Of a stretch of DNA of 64,000 nt, positions 10,869-22,004 are shown one piece after another. The DNA is from Plotosus lineatus (Eukaryota > Chordata > Actinopteri > Siluriformes > Plotosidae). The stretch is from positions 76,436,550 to 76,500,549 of the forward strand of contig CM045729.1 of NCBI GenBank assembly GCA_024760905.1, written 5' to 3'. Below the pieces are notes generated by a model. It ran no database searches and was not told the DNA's origin. It worked only from the letters and a program-made list of their open reading frames with translations. Positions within the stretch are counted from its first letter, which is position 1. The number at the start of each line of letters is the position of its first letter. A program made the translations under genes and the position numbers.

Positions 10869-11079
10869 CCAAAATGGAACAATGAACAACTAAAATATAC
10901 TGCACTCAGTAAAAGTAGTTTTGTAGATTTTACAGAAAACTCAAGAAAAGCATACAATATGACATCTATAGTTTATATTTGCATAATTTAACCATGACAC
11001 TGAGCCAGGTCTCGTGAGCTCTGTGCTTTGGAAAACTACTCACTGTGTAACTGATGGTTTGTTGTGCTCTTTTCACCCC

Positions 11080-11205
11080 ACTCATTCATGTATATGCGTA
11101 ACTGCTTAATCCTACTAGAGTCATGAGTCTAAAGCGAACAGTGGGCAAAAGCAGGGTACACTTTGAAACGGTTGCCAGGCCATCACAAGTCCAACACAAA
11201 TAACT
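11080..11205 (+). repeat. dispersed teleost short repeat (unclassified), copy 1
   Basis: The copy has a decayed form of the motif order seen in the other copies of the window: a GCTTAATCC start, then GGGTACAC, CCAGGCCATCAC and CCAACACA. Its superfamily is unknown to me. Confidence 0.5.
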
Positions 11206-11878
11206 CTTCTTACTGGCAACCACACTTTATCGGCAATTTTAATAGCCAATTAGCTGTTAATGTGTACACATTTAATCTGTGGCATGTTCCTGTGTAGTAT
11301 GGTGTGTTTCTGTGAGTGGCAATGTACAGATACTAAATCGAGCCTATAGCTGAACCCTCCACTACGATGCATTGACCTATACATCCCCATTCTTTTAGCC
11401 TCTGAGGTTATTTATGATATAGCTATAATTATTCAATTACGTTGTTGCATAGTAAAAGAACCAATGTCAATTGTTTAAGGTAACCAATGTTTTGGTTGGA
11501 TACATTGCAAACACTCATATTCCATTTAACCAGAGTGCTGGCTGTTCATGTAGTACAGGCTGGGTGGATGAGAGACTTCTTCTTAGGGCACTATATAGTG
11601 ATATCTAGCTTGTTTTAAACAAATAATTGATGTATGTTCTACATAACGTGGTGTAGTTAAATAATTATCTACCCTGTACTTTATTGACTTTTTCCCCTTT
11701 AATGCAGGTAAATGCGAGGTAAATCCACAAGTATTCTTTGGATATTCTTGGCCCTTTCCTGAAAAGAAAATTCCTGGTTTAATCATGAAAAACTAAAATA
11801 AAGAAATAGAAACAAACCAGGGTAATACATATAATGATGAGAGATCACCAATTAGTTATCACAACACTTGTTAAAACA

Positions 11879-11880
<2 letters not shown>

Positions 11881-11940
<60 letters not shown>
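11881..11940. repeat. (ATT)n microsatellite
   Basis: Twenty units of TTA/ATT with no LINE remnant recognised beside it. Confidence 0.95.
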
Positions 11941-11941
<1 letters not shown>

Positions 11942-14243
11942 GAAATATATATATACTCTGTTATTTATTTATTTATTTTTCTGAAAGGGAAATCCCATTT
12001 TGTCAGGTTCTTCATAATATCTTTGCGCAATTTCCCACCAGGACAAATTAAAGTTCCATTTGTGTTAGATTGAGCCTTTTCCCCTTAGAGTCTACTACAC
12101 TCTTTTGATACGGCGCTAATTAAATTAGCTTTGACTGCATTAAAATGTCTGCCACAATCACACACATTTCCCACAGTCTTGCTCAATATTTAATCCTATA
12201 CATTACTCCTGTCTCTCTGCTGGTTTTAATATTGTGGAACAGCACACACATTTCATTGGTTTTGATTCACCTCGGCGCCGTCCCCAGCCCAGGGCATGGT
12301 GGGATAGCAGTGTACATGATAGGATTGGATAGCAATCTAATAAACTTCCTCTGTGAGGTCTGTGTCAGGGTTACATACACAAAGATTTCTACTGTAGATC
12401 ATAGTCTTTTCAGCATTTAATGATTCCTTCTCCATTCCTATCTTTTCCCAGACATTTTTTCTCATGTGCGCAACAGGAGTGGATGTGATTAATGAGCAAT
12501 AGAAGAATTTATAGGGTGTCCTGCTGAAGTCTGTGAGAGATTTGTCTGGTCAGTGAAAATGAAGAAGGGGGGAGGGGGGATATTGAAGTTCCTAAGGCCA
12601 GTCAAGCAACTCTTTGGTCTAATATAAATTTGAGTCAGCAGTGAATCAGCATTATCTCACAAAGTTAATATGGTTCTTAAACATTTCCCATTGATACCTT
12701 CCACCCAGTTACCCACAAACGCAGTCAAACATCAGGCATAGGTCAGATTCACAGCTTAACACTTATGGAATTGCATCAGAGCACTTATAAGCCTTATTCA
12801 ACCCAAACCAGTAGGAAACCAAACCCTCACGTGTGCCTTGCTCACCACCAGAGCTTAAATCTTTCCCTCCGTATTCCTTCTTCTGTTTTTATTTTTTTTC
12901 TCATCCTTATTGCTTAGTTTTTCCGTTGCACCCTACCAGGTGGCTATTTCCAAAAGATCAATTTCCCAATGCCCAATGGTTTTCAAAATTATTATTATTT
13001 TTTTTTTCCAGTTTAGCTTAAGCTTGACTATCCCTTCATATCAATGTGCACATGCCTCCCCATTCTTCCTCTTGGAGACTCATTGGATCACTCATCTATC
13101 ATCAGCTGCCCTTCTTCATATCTTAGACAAATAAAGAAAATGAGTGAGGAGCTATATAAGTCAGCATGGGGATTTTTAATACAACCTGTACATGAAGCAT
13201 GAAATCAGCCTTGACACTGATACGTTTGTTTTCCTTCAGTCAACATATGAGATCCTTTTTGCATTATCGAAAGAGAAAACTATTAATAATCAGGTCCCTC
13301 AACTTTATTAAAGGCAGACTGAAAATGTCCGTAAGAAGGATACTGAAGCTTATTTGCATTCGGATGGTATTTAGGGTTGAAAGCAAAGTTAATTAGATTG
13401 AACTTGGTCAATGTAGAGTATCTATTTTCTTTTCCTTTGTTTCCACATTAAGTAGATTATTGTATTATGCTTTATGTTGCCTTTAGCAATTGGCTATGTT
13501 TGGATTTATAGCCAAAGCATATGGTCTGAGGAGAGAAAGAAAGGTATGAGGTATAGGGCAATGTCATGGTCATGGTGTGATTTCAAGCTATTCCTGCAGT
13601 GTGACCCATACACCTATACTTTTCCACGAGGTTTGTGTGAATGGACTATTATGTCAGTCACTCTTCATCTTCCCTATTTTAGTGTTATAGATCACCCCCT
13701 CAAAAAAAGGGAAAGAAAAATCTGCCAAGGCCAAGAGGATTAGTATTTCTATAGTTCTTCCCACTCAAGAAGGGCCTTGCAACTCCAGTGGAGCTCTTCA
13801 AGTGAGAATTGGGACAGAACCAGCCAGGCCAAGGCTCCCTATGGGGATGGATCAACTAGCAAAATCAGAGGCCAAGCAATTCTTGAAAAGTAATTCTGTC
13901 TGGAGCAGGTACTGGTACCTGAGAGCAAGTAAAATGTTAATTGTTTGCACAGAGATATTTTGTGTAAATGAAAACGATAAACTAAAATCCAAATTAAAAT
14001 GGATTTATGAGTGGAAGTTGTGTATGCTTGTGTCTATTATAAGACTTGTTGAATTCAAAACTAATTCGTTCATTAACATTAGATCACCTACGATTAATTC
14101 CCTACGCTCCAAGTAATTGGCTCATTTTGCTGTTTTGCATGCAAAATCATGTAAATTAAGTCAGTCTTTGTATTCACACTATATGTGTCCTTGGGGGAAT
14201 CTTGAAGCTCTGATCTCTACTTTGTAAAGGAAGATGCTAATAT

Positions 14244-14839
14244 CATACCTGTCAAGTTGTACGGTTTTGGAGTAATTTGTACAAGTGAGCACTGATTTTT
14301 AAATGTGTACGCCGTACGTCCGAAATCTGTACGTTTTTCGATCATTTCGTCTTTTTTTTTTTAACTCCGTTTTTTGTGTCACCGTTTCGGTAAAGAGACG
14401 ATACGCCGAATTGGTCTGTAGCCGTTTTCTCGCGAGAATCGCGCGTTGCGTTATCGCCTGCTATCGCCTGCTCTTTCCGACCACGTGACCGCACTTTCAC
14501 TTCCGCCATCATTCAAGTCAAACTTAATTGCGAGCTCAAGTGCCATGAAGTGAAGCCATCAAAAGAAATGATTGAAAGTGCCAAAAGTGCTACATATAGT
14601 TATAATAAAGATCACTGTTAAATTTTCTTAATCATGCAGCTGAAGATATTACTCTTTTATTTGATTGCACCAGGTTATATGTTACAACATTACCAATAAA
14701 TTCATATTATATTAAAAATAGAGTTTAATTTTTGTTTCATATTGCACGCGATAATAAGACGCGTAAGATTAGTTGCTATTTTGTAAGGGCATAAGTAGCC
14801 ATTTGTAAGATCGCCAACGGCCTAGGGTTGATAGGTATG
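14244..14839. mobile_element. non-autonomous DNA transposon with CATACCTRTCAA ends, CpG-rich
   Basis: The left end CATACCTGTCAA (14244-14255) is matched in inverted orientation by TTGATAGGTATG at 14828-14839 (11 of 12 positions). Both ends are flanked by TAATAT, a likely 6-bp target duplication. The interior is unusually rich in CpG and in motifs such as TACGCCGTACGTCCG near 14308. It contains no transposase frame longer than about 60 codons. The superfamily is unresolved; an 8-bp hAT-like duplication with mismatches is also possible. Confidence 0.65.
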
Positions 14840-15085
14840 TAATATGTTTCAGTTTCCCTGAAAGATTTCTGGAGCTTAAATATTGATATAGAAAGGGTGG
14901 AAATGTATCCTTTTAATTAAACCATACACAGGTGAATATATTCTATTTATTTCAATGACTTATTTATTTGTTGTGTTATTTTCTTTAGAAATATAACTGA
15001 AAGGATGAAGACATCAAAGGCCTTTGAGGGACAAGCAAAAGAAACAAATATTTCTCAAGCCAAAATTTTGGATATATATATATAT

Positions 15086-15961
15086 CTTCTTCTTCTTTTC
15101 CTTTCGGCTTTTCCTTTCAGGGGTCGCCACAGCGAATCATCTGCCTCCATCTCACCCTATCCTTTGCATCTTCTTCTCTTACACCAACGACCTTCATGTC
15201 CTCCTTTACCACATCCATGAATCGTCTCTTTGGTCTTCCTCTAGGCCTTTTGCCTGGTAGTTCCAGCCTCAGCATCCTATTACCAATATACTCACTATCC
15301 CTCCTCTGTACATGTCCAAACCATCTCAATCTAGCCTCTCTGACTTTGTCTCCAAAACGTCTTACATGTGCTGTCCCTCTGACGTGCTCATTCCTAATCC
15401 TATCCATCCTCGTTACTCCCAAAGAGAACCTCAACATTTTCATCTCTGCTACCTCCAACTCTGCCTCCTGTCTTTTCCCCAGGGCCACTGTTTCTAACCC
15501 ATACAGCATCGTTGGCCTCAACACCGCTTTTGTACACTTTTCCTTTCATTTTTGCCGATACCCTCCTATCACACATCACACCGACACTTTTCTCCAACCA
15601 TTCCAACCTGCCTGCACACGCTTCTTGACCTCTTTTCCACACTCTCCATTGCTCTGGATTGTTGAGCCTAAGTACTTAAAATCCTCCACCTTTCTTATCT
15701 CTGCTCCCTGAAATCTCACCGTTCCTCTTTGGTCCTTGGCATTCATGCACATGTATTCTGTCTTACTGAGGCTAATCTTCATTCCCCTCCTTTCCAGGGC
15801 ATACCTCCACCTCTCTAGATTTTCCTGCACTTGTTCTCTGCTCTCACTACAGATTACAATGTCATCTGCAAACATCATAGTCCATGGGGAATCTTGTCTA
15901 ACCTCGTCTGTCAGCCTGTCCATCACCATAGCGAACAAGAAGGGGCTGAGAGCTGACCCTG
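15086..15961 (-). mobile_element. RTE-clade LINE, copy B, 5'-truncated
   Basis: On the minus strand this runs from the RT palm to the 3' end. Three overlapping frames (15576-15995, 15400-15642, 15117-15524) give MDRLTDEVRQ, FADDIV (intact), EDFKYLGSTIQSNGE, RMDRIRNE and RGRPKRRFMDVV. The 3' signature (GGCGACCCCTGAAAGGAAAA) and a GAA tail end in a short TA run at 15072. Frameshifts lie near 15630 and 15520. The 5' break is at about 15961. Beyond it is a short unrelated stretch and a TA/TG array. Confidence 0.9.
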
Positions 15962-15990
15962 GGAGCCCACCTTTCTGTTCAGGCGCGGGG

Positions 15991-15995
<5 letters not shown>
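15576..15995 (-). pseudogene. RTE copy B: RT palm/thumb fragment
   Basis: This 139-codon frame begins in non-LINE sequence and then reads [32 protein letters not shown] with both catalytic Asp, SLSKTEYMCMN and a YLGSTIQ block. The upstream RT fingers and the endonuclease are absent. Confidence 0.75.
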
Positions 15996-16077
<82 letters not shown>

Positions 16078-16101
16078 ATCTGTGTGTGTGTGTGTGTATG
16101 T

Positions 16102-16148
<47 letters not shown>
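15994..16148. repeat. compound (TA)n-(TG)n-(GA)n microsatellite
   Basis: TA units from 15994 to 16053, TG to about 16099, then GA to 16148. It sits next to the truncated 5' side of RTE copy B. Confidence 0.95.
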
Positions 16149-16151
<3 letters not shown>

Positions 16152-16707
16152 AGGCACATGAGGTAGTGAAGATGCCACAATGTAACCAGCAAATATTGTT
16201 GCAGGGTAAAGATTAAAGGAGGGGAGAGGAGAAGATAAACAAAAAGAATGCATACAGAATGACTAATATTACAATACGCCTTGGGTGAAACATATTTAAG
16301 ATGATTAACGTTCAGGTTTACTCTAATATGGGATTTACTACCCCCATTCATCTGTAAAAGTCTACACCTCAATGCATAGAGCCAGAGATAAAGAAGAATT
16401 AAAATGAATGAAAGATACTCAAAGACAGACAACCCCGTTAGAAATGGCCAAGTCTACCTTCAAAATCAGTTTAAGGTGGCATTGAAGAATGTTAAAGATG
16501 ACAGGTTATGGCTACACATTGCAAGGTCATGAACAGGGTAATGGTGTGGCGGTGGTGATGATGGGTATTAATGACATAACAAACAGAAAATGACGGGAGA
16601 ATATTCTCATATCATATAAATCATATTTTTATATTGTTAGGTGAAGAACATTAGCCAATATTATTCTATGTAGAACAGTACAGATAGTCCATAAACTAAT
16701 CATCAGC

Positions 16708-16779
<72 letters not shown>

Positions 16780-17850
16780 GTGTGTGTGATTGTTATTATC
16801 TGGTTGGCATGCTATCTCAGGATTATGGCCATTATTATATGTTCCATAAGGTAATTGTGTTATCTGATTGGTTGGCCATCTCGAGATCCTAAATTATTAT
16901 TCTGAGTGGAAAATGTTTGCATGAAAATTACATGTCCTCAAAATTTATGACAGCCACTCAAGCAGGCTTCATTCTTATTATCATGCATTACAAAAACTAA
17001 AACATAAATACATAGAAAGTAAAGCATAACATTATTTTAGCTTATTTTAGATGGTGTTCCTTGTGTTGCCCATATTCAAAATGCATTTTTTTGGAAGTGT
17101 TGTTTTCATTATTTTCTATAAGTCCGTGGTGAAAAGAAAGACGCCATCACATATAAAGCTTTTAGCTTGCTATTTTAGCACAGTTCTAACTGACTAACTT
17201 TCATGTATCAGTGTCATGCTTAAATTTTGTAAATATAAACTATAAAAAAGCTGAGTTTTTGTTTGTTTTCCTGGGTTTCCTCTTATCTGTATCTCTACAA
17301 AGAGCAGACTACATTAATGTTGATACTCTAATTTTATTTCAGAACAGACTGTATTGGCACAACCAAGCTATTAGCCTACCTGCCCAGGGTGTACCAAGTC
17401 TTTGCTCAGAGTCACAAGCTTAGCTTCAGCTTGCCTAGATGCCACACAGTGGGAAACAGTGGGGACCTTGGAATGTCATGAAGCTTTAATACTGGTTAAT
17501 GCACAGAATTCACCTCACCTGCCCCTGTGTTATGATTAAAATGTGTAAATATAAAACTCCACATTAAGCGAATATTATTGTGTTTTCCATAAACATCGTT
17601 ACAGAGTTTCGAGTTCAATTTTGTGTTTATGAGCATGCTGAACAGAGAAGAACATACACCATTAAGTACATAGAGTCTCAGAATTGTGAGCTGCTTTATC
17701 TAGTCTGCTGCAGTGTTTCGTTCAAAATATGTAACTAGAAATTTGAAAATGTAATTATAATTATATTTATAATATTATAAATAAATAAAAAATAAAAATC
17801 TCATTTTATTTATTTATTTTATTTATTTATTTATTTATTTGGTTAATGTT
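16149..17850. other. unassigned AT-rich DNA
   Basis: It holds a (TA)n array (16715-16776), a short degenerate duplication near 16790-16890 around TTATCTGRTTGG, a possible dispersed-repeat remnant near 17375-17435 (minus), and ATTT-rich sequence at 17800-17840. I found no coding content. Confidence 0.5.
16715..16776. repeat. (TA)n microsatellite
   Basis: About 30 TA units with no recognised element alongside. Confidence 0.95.
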
Positions 17851-17965
17851 CGGGGGGGGGGGACACTAACCAGTGACTCTCCCCCTTATGTCGGTCCCAA
17901 GCCCGGAAAAATGCAGAGGGTTGTGTCAGGAAGGGCATCCGACGTAAAACCAATGCCAAACTTTT

Positions 17966-18631
17966 ATGATGCAAATCAGAAGTATTACTCCCATACCGGA
18001 TTGGTCGAATCTCGGGTTAACAACGACCGCCATCAGTGCTGTCAATCAACAGGGTGCTGATAGAAATTGGACGACTGTTGGTCGAAGACGTCGAAGAAGG
18101 AGACGCGGGAGGCGTGTCCGGAGGCAGAGAGAGAAGAGGAAAGGCATGAGTCTAGGACTGAGAGTAGGGACTTTGAATGTTGGAACTATGCAAAGAAAAG
18201 GTAGAGAGCTGGCTGACATGATGCAGAGGAGGAAGGTGGACATACTGTGTGTTCAGGAGACCAGGTGGAAAGGTAGCAAAACTAAAAGCTTAGGAGCAGG
18301 GTTTAAGCTGTTTTATCATGGTGTGGATGGGAAGAGAAATGGAGTAGGAGTCATCTTGAAGGAGTTGTTTTTCAGGAATGTTCTAGAAGTGAAAAGAGTG
18401 TCAGACAGAGTGATGAGTCTCAAGTTAGAAATTAAAGGTGTGATGCTCAATGTTGTTAGTGCTTATGCCCCACAGGCAGGATGTGAGCTAAAAGAGAAGG
18501 AGAGATTCTGGAGTGACTTAGATGAAGTGATGCAGAGTACCCCCAGAGGTGAAAGAGTGGTCATTGGTGCAGACTTCAATGGACATGTTGATGCAGGCAA
18601 CGAGGAAGTGGACGAGGCAACCTTTATTTAG
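17966..18631 (+). pseudogene. RTE copy C: apurinic-type endonuclease, N-terminal part
   Basis: A basic leader rich in Arg (GRRRRRRRRGRR) precedes the exonuclease-endonuclease-phosphatase fold: RVGTLNVGTM, DILCVQETRW (catalytic Glu), NGVGVILKE, VVSAYAPQAG and VVIGADFNGHV (GxDFN). It ends where a short insertion replaces the usual GRGDEEVMGRF. The remainder continues at 18641-19114. Confidence 0.8.
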
Positions 18632-18640
18632 GACAAGGAA

Positions 18641-19114
18641 GTGATGGGCAGGTTTGGTATCCAGGACAGGAACACAGAAGGACAGATGTTGATTGATTTT
18701 GCAAAAAGGATGGAAATGGCTGTGGTAAATACTTTCTTCCAGAAGAAACAGGAGCATAGGGTGACTTATAAAAGCAGAGGTAGGAGCACACAGATAGATT
18801 ACATCTTGTGTAGGCGATGTAATTTGAAGGAAGTCAGTGACTGCAAAGTTGTAGTGGGCGAGAGTGTGGCCAAACAGCATAGGATGGTGGTGTGCAGGAT
18901 GACGCTGATGGTGAGGAAGGTGAAGAAGGCAAAGGCAGAGGAGAAGACAAAGTGGTGGAAGCTGAAAAAGGAACAGTGTCGTGTTGTCTTCAAAGAGGAG
19001 TTGAAACAGGCTTTGGGTGGCCAGGAAGTGCTTCCAAATGACTGGACAACAAGAGCAAATGTGATCAGGGACACAGGTAGGAGATACTTGGTGTGTCCTC
19101 TGGAAGGAAAGTAG
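18641..19114 (+). pseudogene. RTE copy C: endonuclease C-terminal part and linker
   Basis: The frame continues the endonuclease with MGRFGIQDRN, FFQKKQEHRVTYKS, STQIDYILCRR (the D of the DY motif) and the KTKWWKLKKEQCRVVFKEEL linker to RT. It breaks by frameshift near 19085. The final His-containing motif (VAKQHRMVVCRM) is intact. Confidence 0.75.
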
Positions 19115-19370
19115 ATAAGGAGACTTGGTGGTGGAATGAGGAAGTGCAGGAGTGTGTACAAAGGAAGAGGTTAGCTAAGAAGAAGTGGGACATTGAGAGG
19201 ACCGAAGAGAGTAAACAGGAGTACAGGGAGACTCAGAGAAAGGCGAAAGTAGTAGTGGCTAAGGCCAAACAGAGGGCGTATGATGACTTGTGTGATAGGT
19301 TGGACAGTAAAGAGGGAGAAAATGATTGATGCAGATTGGCACAGCAGAGAGATAGAGATGGGAAGGACCT

Positions 19371-20180
19371 TTGGAAGTTAAAGTGATTAAGGACAGAGTG
19401 AAAAACGTGTTGACTGATGACAGAAGAGTGCTGGGAAGATGGAAAGAGTACTTTGAAGAGCTGATGAATGAGGAAAATGAGAGAGAAAAAAGAGTAGAAG
19501 AGGTGACCATTGAGGATCAGGATGGAGCAAAGATCAGTAAGGGTGAAGTGAGGAGGGCATTGAAGAGGAGGAAGAATGGAAAGGCAGTTGGTCCTGATGA
19601 TATACCTGTGGAGGTATGGAAGTGTCTAGGAGAGGTAGCAGTAGCTTTTCTGACAAGAACATTCAACAAGGTCCGAGAGAGTGAGCAGATGCCGGAGGAA
19701 TGGAGGAGAAGTGTGCTGGTGCCCATTTTAAAGAACAAGGGAGACGTGCAGAGTTGCGGCAACTACAGAGGGATAAAGTTGATGAGCCATACGAGGAAGT
19801 TATGGGAAAGAATAGTGGAATCTAGACTAAGGGCAGAGGTCAGCATTTGTGAACAACAGTTTGGTTTCATGCCAAGAAAGAGCACCACAGATGCAATGTT
19901 TGCTTGGAGGCTGTTAATAGAGAAGTACAGAGAAAGTCAGAGGGAACTGCATTGTGCCGTTGTGGATCTGGAAAAAGCATATGACAGGGTGCCAAGAGAA
20001 GAACTGTGGTATTGCATGAGGAAGTCTGGAGTGGCAGAGAAGTATGTTAGAGTGGTGCAGGACATGTATGAGAGATGTAAGACAGTGGTGAGGTGTGCTG
20101 TCGGCATGACCGACAAATTCAAGGTGGAGGTGGGACTGCATCAAGGGTCAGCTCTGAGCCCTTCTTGTTTGCTATGGTGA
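19371..20180 (+). pseudogene. RTE copy C: RT fingers and palm start
   Basis: This frame of 269 codons reads [86 protein letters not shown] and [17 protein letters not shown] one-base loss turns [10 protein letters not shown] into SPSCLLW and shifts the rest to 20093-20827, where FADDIV is intact. Confidence 0.85.
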
Positions 20181-20827
20181 TGGACAGGCTGACAGATGAG
20201 GTGAGACAAGAATCTCCATGGACTATGATATTTGCAGATGACATTGTGATCTGCAGTGAGAGCAGAGAACAACTGCAGGAAAATCTAGAGAGGTGGAGAT
20301 ATGCCCTGGAAAGGAGGGGGTTGAAGGTTAGCCTCAGTAAGACAGAATACATGTCTGTGAATGACAAGGACCCAAGAGGAACGGTGAGGTTTAAGGGAGC
20401 AGAGATAAAGAAGGTGGAGGATTTTAAGTACTTAGGCTCAACAATCCAGAGCAATGGAGAGTGTGGAAAAGAGGTGAAGAAGCTTGTGCAGGCAGTTTGG
20501 AATGGATGGAGAAAAGTGTCTGGTGTGATGTGTGATAGGAGAGTATTGGCAAGAATGAAGGGAAAAGTGTACAAGATGGTGTTGAGGCCAGCGATGTTGT
20601 ATGGTTTAGAGACAGTGGCCCTGGGGAAAAGACAGGAGTCTGAGTTGGAGGTAGCAGAGATGAAAATGTTGAGGTTCTCTTTGGGAGTAATGAGGATGAA
20701 TAGGATCAGAAATGAGTACATCAGAGGGACAGCACATGTTAGATCTTTTGGAGACAAAGTCAGAGAGGCTAGATTGAGATGGTTTGGACATGTACAGAAG
20801 AGGAGCATATTGGTAGTAGGATGCTGA
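20093..20827 (+). pseudogene. RTE copy C: RT palm, thumb and partial C-terminus
   Basis: After a few out-of-register codons the frame gives [66 protein letters not shown] and RWFGHVQKR. It then runs into the inversion junction and terminates. Confidence 0.85.
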
Positions 20828-20838
20828 GGTTGGAACTC

Positions 20839-21445
20839 CTTATGGGGCATAAGCACCAACAACATTGAACATCACACCTTCAATTTCTAACTTGAGACTC
20901 ATCACTCTGTCTGACACTCTTTTCACTTCTAGAACATTCCTGACAAACTCCTCCTTCAAGATGACTCCTACTCCATTTCTCTTCCCATCCACACCATGAA
21001 AAAACAGCTTAAACCCTGCTCCTAAGCTTCTAGCCTTGCTACCTTTCTCTTCTGCATCATGTCAGCCAGCTCTCTACCTTTTCCTGTCATAGTTCCAACA
21101 TTCAAAGTCCCTACTCTCAGTCCTAAACTAATGCTTTTCCTCTTCTCTCTCTCTGCCGACGGACACGGCTTCCGCCTCTCCTTCTTCGACCTCTCCTTCT
21201 TCGACCAACAGTAGTCCAATTTCCACATGCACCCTTTTGCTTGACAGCACTGATGGCGGTCGTGGTTAACCCAGGCCTCGACCGATCCGGTTAGAAATCT
21301 GTCTTTACGGTTTGCATTTTGTATTCTGGCAAAAGTGTTACGCCGGATTCCCTTACTGTCACAACCCTCTGCATTTATCTGGGCTTGGGACCAGCGTGAG
21401 ACGGGGACTTGTTTGTGCCCCTCTCATAGCTGCATTGTTTTATGC
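20839..21445 (-). mobile_element. RTE-clade LINE, inverted 5' segment joined to copy C
   Basis: On the minus strand this is the first 600 or so bases of the family: 5' UTR, Arg-rich leader and endonuclease start, up to the SAYAPQ codons. It is inverted relative to copy C and begins exactly where C stops, so 17880-18470 and 20840-21445 form long inverted repeats about 2.4 kb apart. It differs from C, with a deletion of roughly 35 bases near 21030 that removes VDILCVQETRW, so it is not a simple copy of C. Confidence 0.85.
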
Positions 21446-21510
21446 TATTTTGTTATACTGCATTCATCCCAGGAGGAAAAGTATTGCCTCTACATTTAAC
21501 CCACCCAAAG

Positions 21511-21515
<5 letters not shown>

Positions 21516-21581
<66 letters not shown>
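21516..21581. repeat. (CA)n microsatellite
   Basis: About 33 CA units. Confidence 0.95.
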
Positions 21582-21583
<2 letters not shown>

Positions 21584-21734
21584 AGCAGTGGGCTGCCACA
21601 TATGTTGGCATACCTGGAGAGTAGTGCGAGGCTAGGTGCCTTACTCAAGGGCACTTAACCATGAAGGTAGAGAAAGGGAAGATGCAGCTCACTTTCAAAC
21701 CATCACACATTTCTCTACAGAAGAGGCCTTCTCA

Positions 21735-21965
21735 GCCAACTCTGAGAGAAGACAGGTAAACTTTGAACAACTCACCAGATCATTGCAGGATTAACAGACG
21801 TGAAACCAATCACACTGACTCTTATACCTAGGGGTGAGTTGGAACAGCCATTTAGCCTCCTGTGGATGTTTCTGGATGGGAAGAACATGCAAACTCCACA
21901 CAGCAATGCACGAGCTTCAGAATTAAACCCAGGATCTTCTTGATATGAGGCAAATGTGACAACCA
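21735..21965 (+). repeat. dispersed teleost short repeat (unclassified), copy 2
   Basis: The order CAACTCACCAGATCATTGCA, a TACCTAGGGGTGAGTT stretch, GGAAGAACATGCAAACTCCA and AAACCCAGGATCTTCTTG is shared with the other copies of this abundant family. Confidence 0.6.
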
Positions 21966-22004
21966 CCTTGTATCATTTACTAATACATTTCAATTAGTAT
22001 TAGT

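Larger units (their letters stand above)
10886..14243. other. unassigned DNA, mostly without recognised features
   Basis: This is the longest stretch without a recognisable element apart from a short dispersed repeat (11080-11205) and an ATT array (11881-11940). Open frames at 12145-12420 and 13474-13743 show no domain and no biased composition, so I do not call them. It could be host intron or intergenic sequence. Confidence 0.5.
17851..20838 (+). mobile_element. RTE-clade LINE, copy C, 5' complete and 3'-truncated
   Basis: The copy begins after a G run with the family 5' region (GGTCCCAAGCCCGG, AGGAAGGGCATCCGACGTAA) and covers the endonuclease (17966-18631 and 18641-19114) and RT (19371-20180 and 20093-20827). 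It stops at about 20838, in the middle of the C-terminal region, about 200 bp short of the 3' end. It is then joined directly to an inverted 5' piece of the same family. Loss of the 3' end is unusual for a LINE, because copying starts there. Lesions include an insertion or frameshift near 18610, a frameshift near 19090, a small deletion near 19390 and a single-base loss near 20160. Confidence 0.9.

Noticed and set aside
12145..12420. 91-codon frame with hydrophobic stretches
   Set aside because: No recognised domain, no splice-site context and ordinary composition. A chance frame of this size is expected.
13474..13743. 89-codon frame in the unassigned stretch
   Set aside because: No domain or similarity that I recognise, and no flanking exon signals.
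18046..18631. A host gene resembling 'craniofacial development protein 2-like' predictions
   Set aside because: Such predictions in fish are commonly LINE endonucleases. This frame lies in a repeat family with several copies in the window.
17851..21445. Twin priming (5' inversion) as explanation for the RTE C inversion
   Set aside because: Twin priming leaves the 3' end and tail in place with the upstream part inverted. Here the 3' end is missing and the inverted part is the extreme 5' end.
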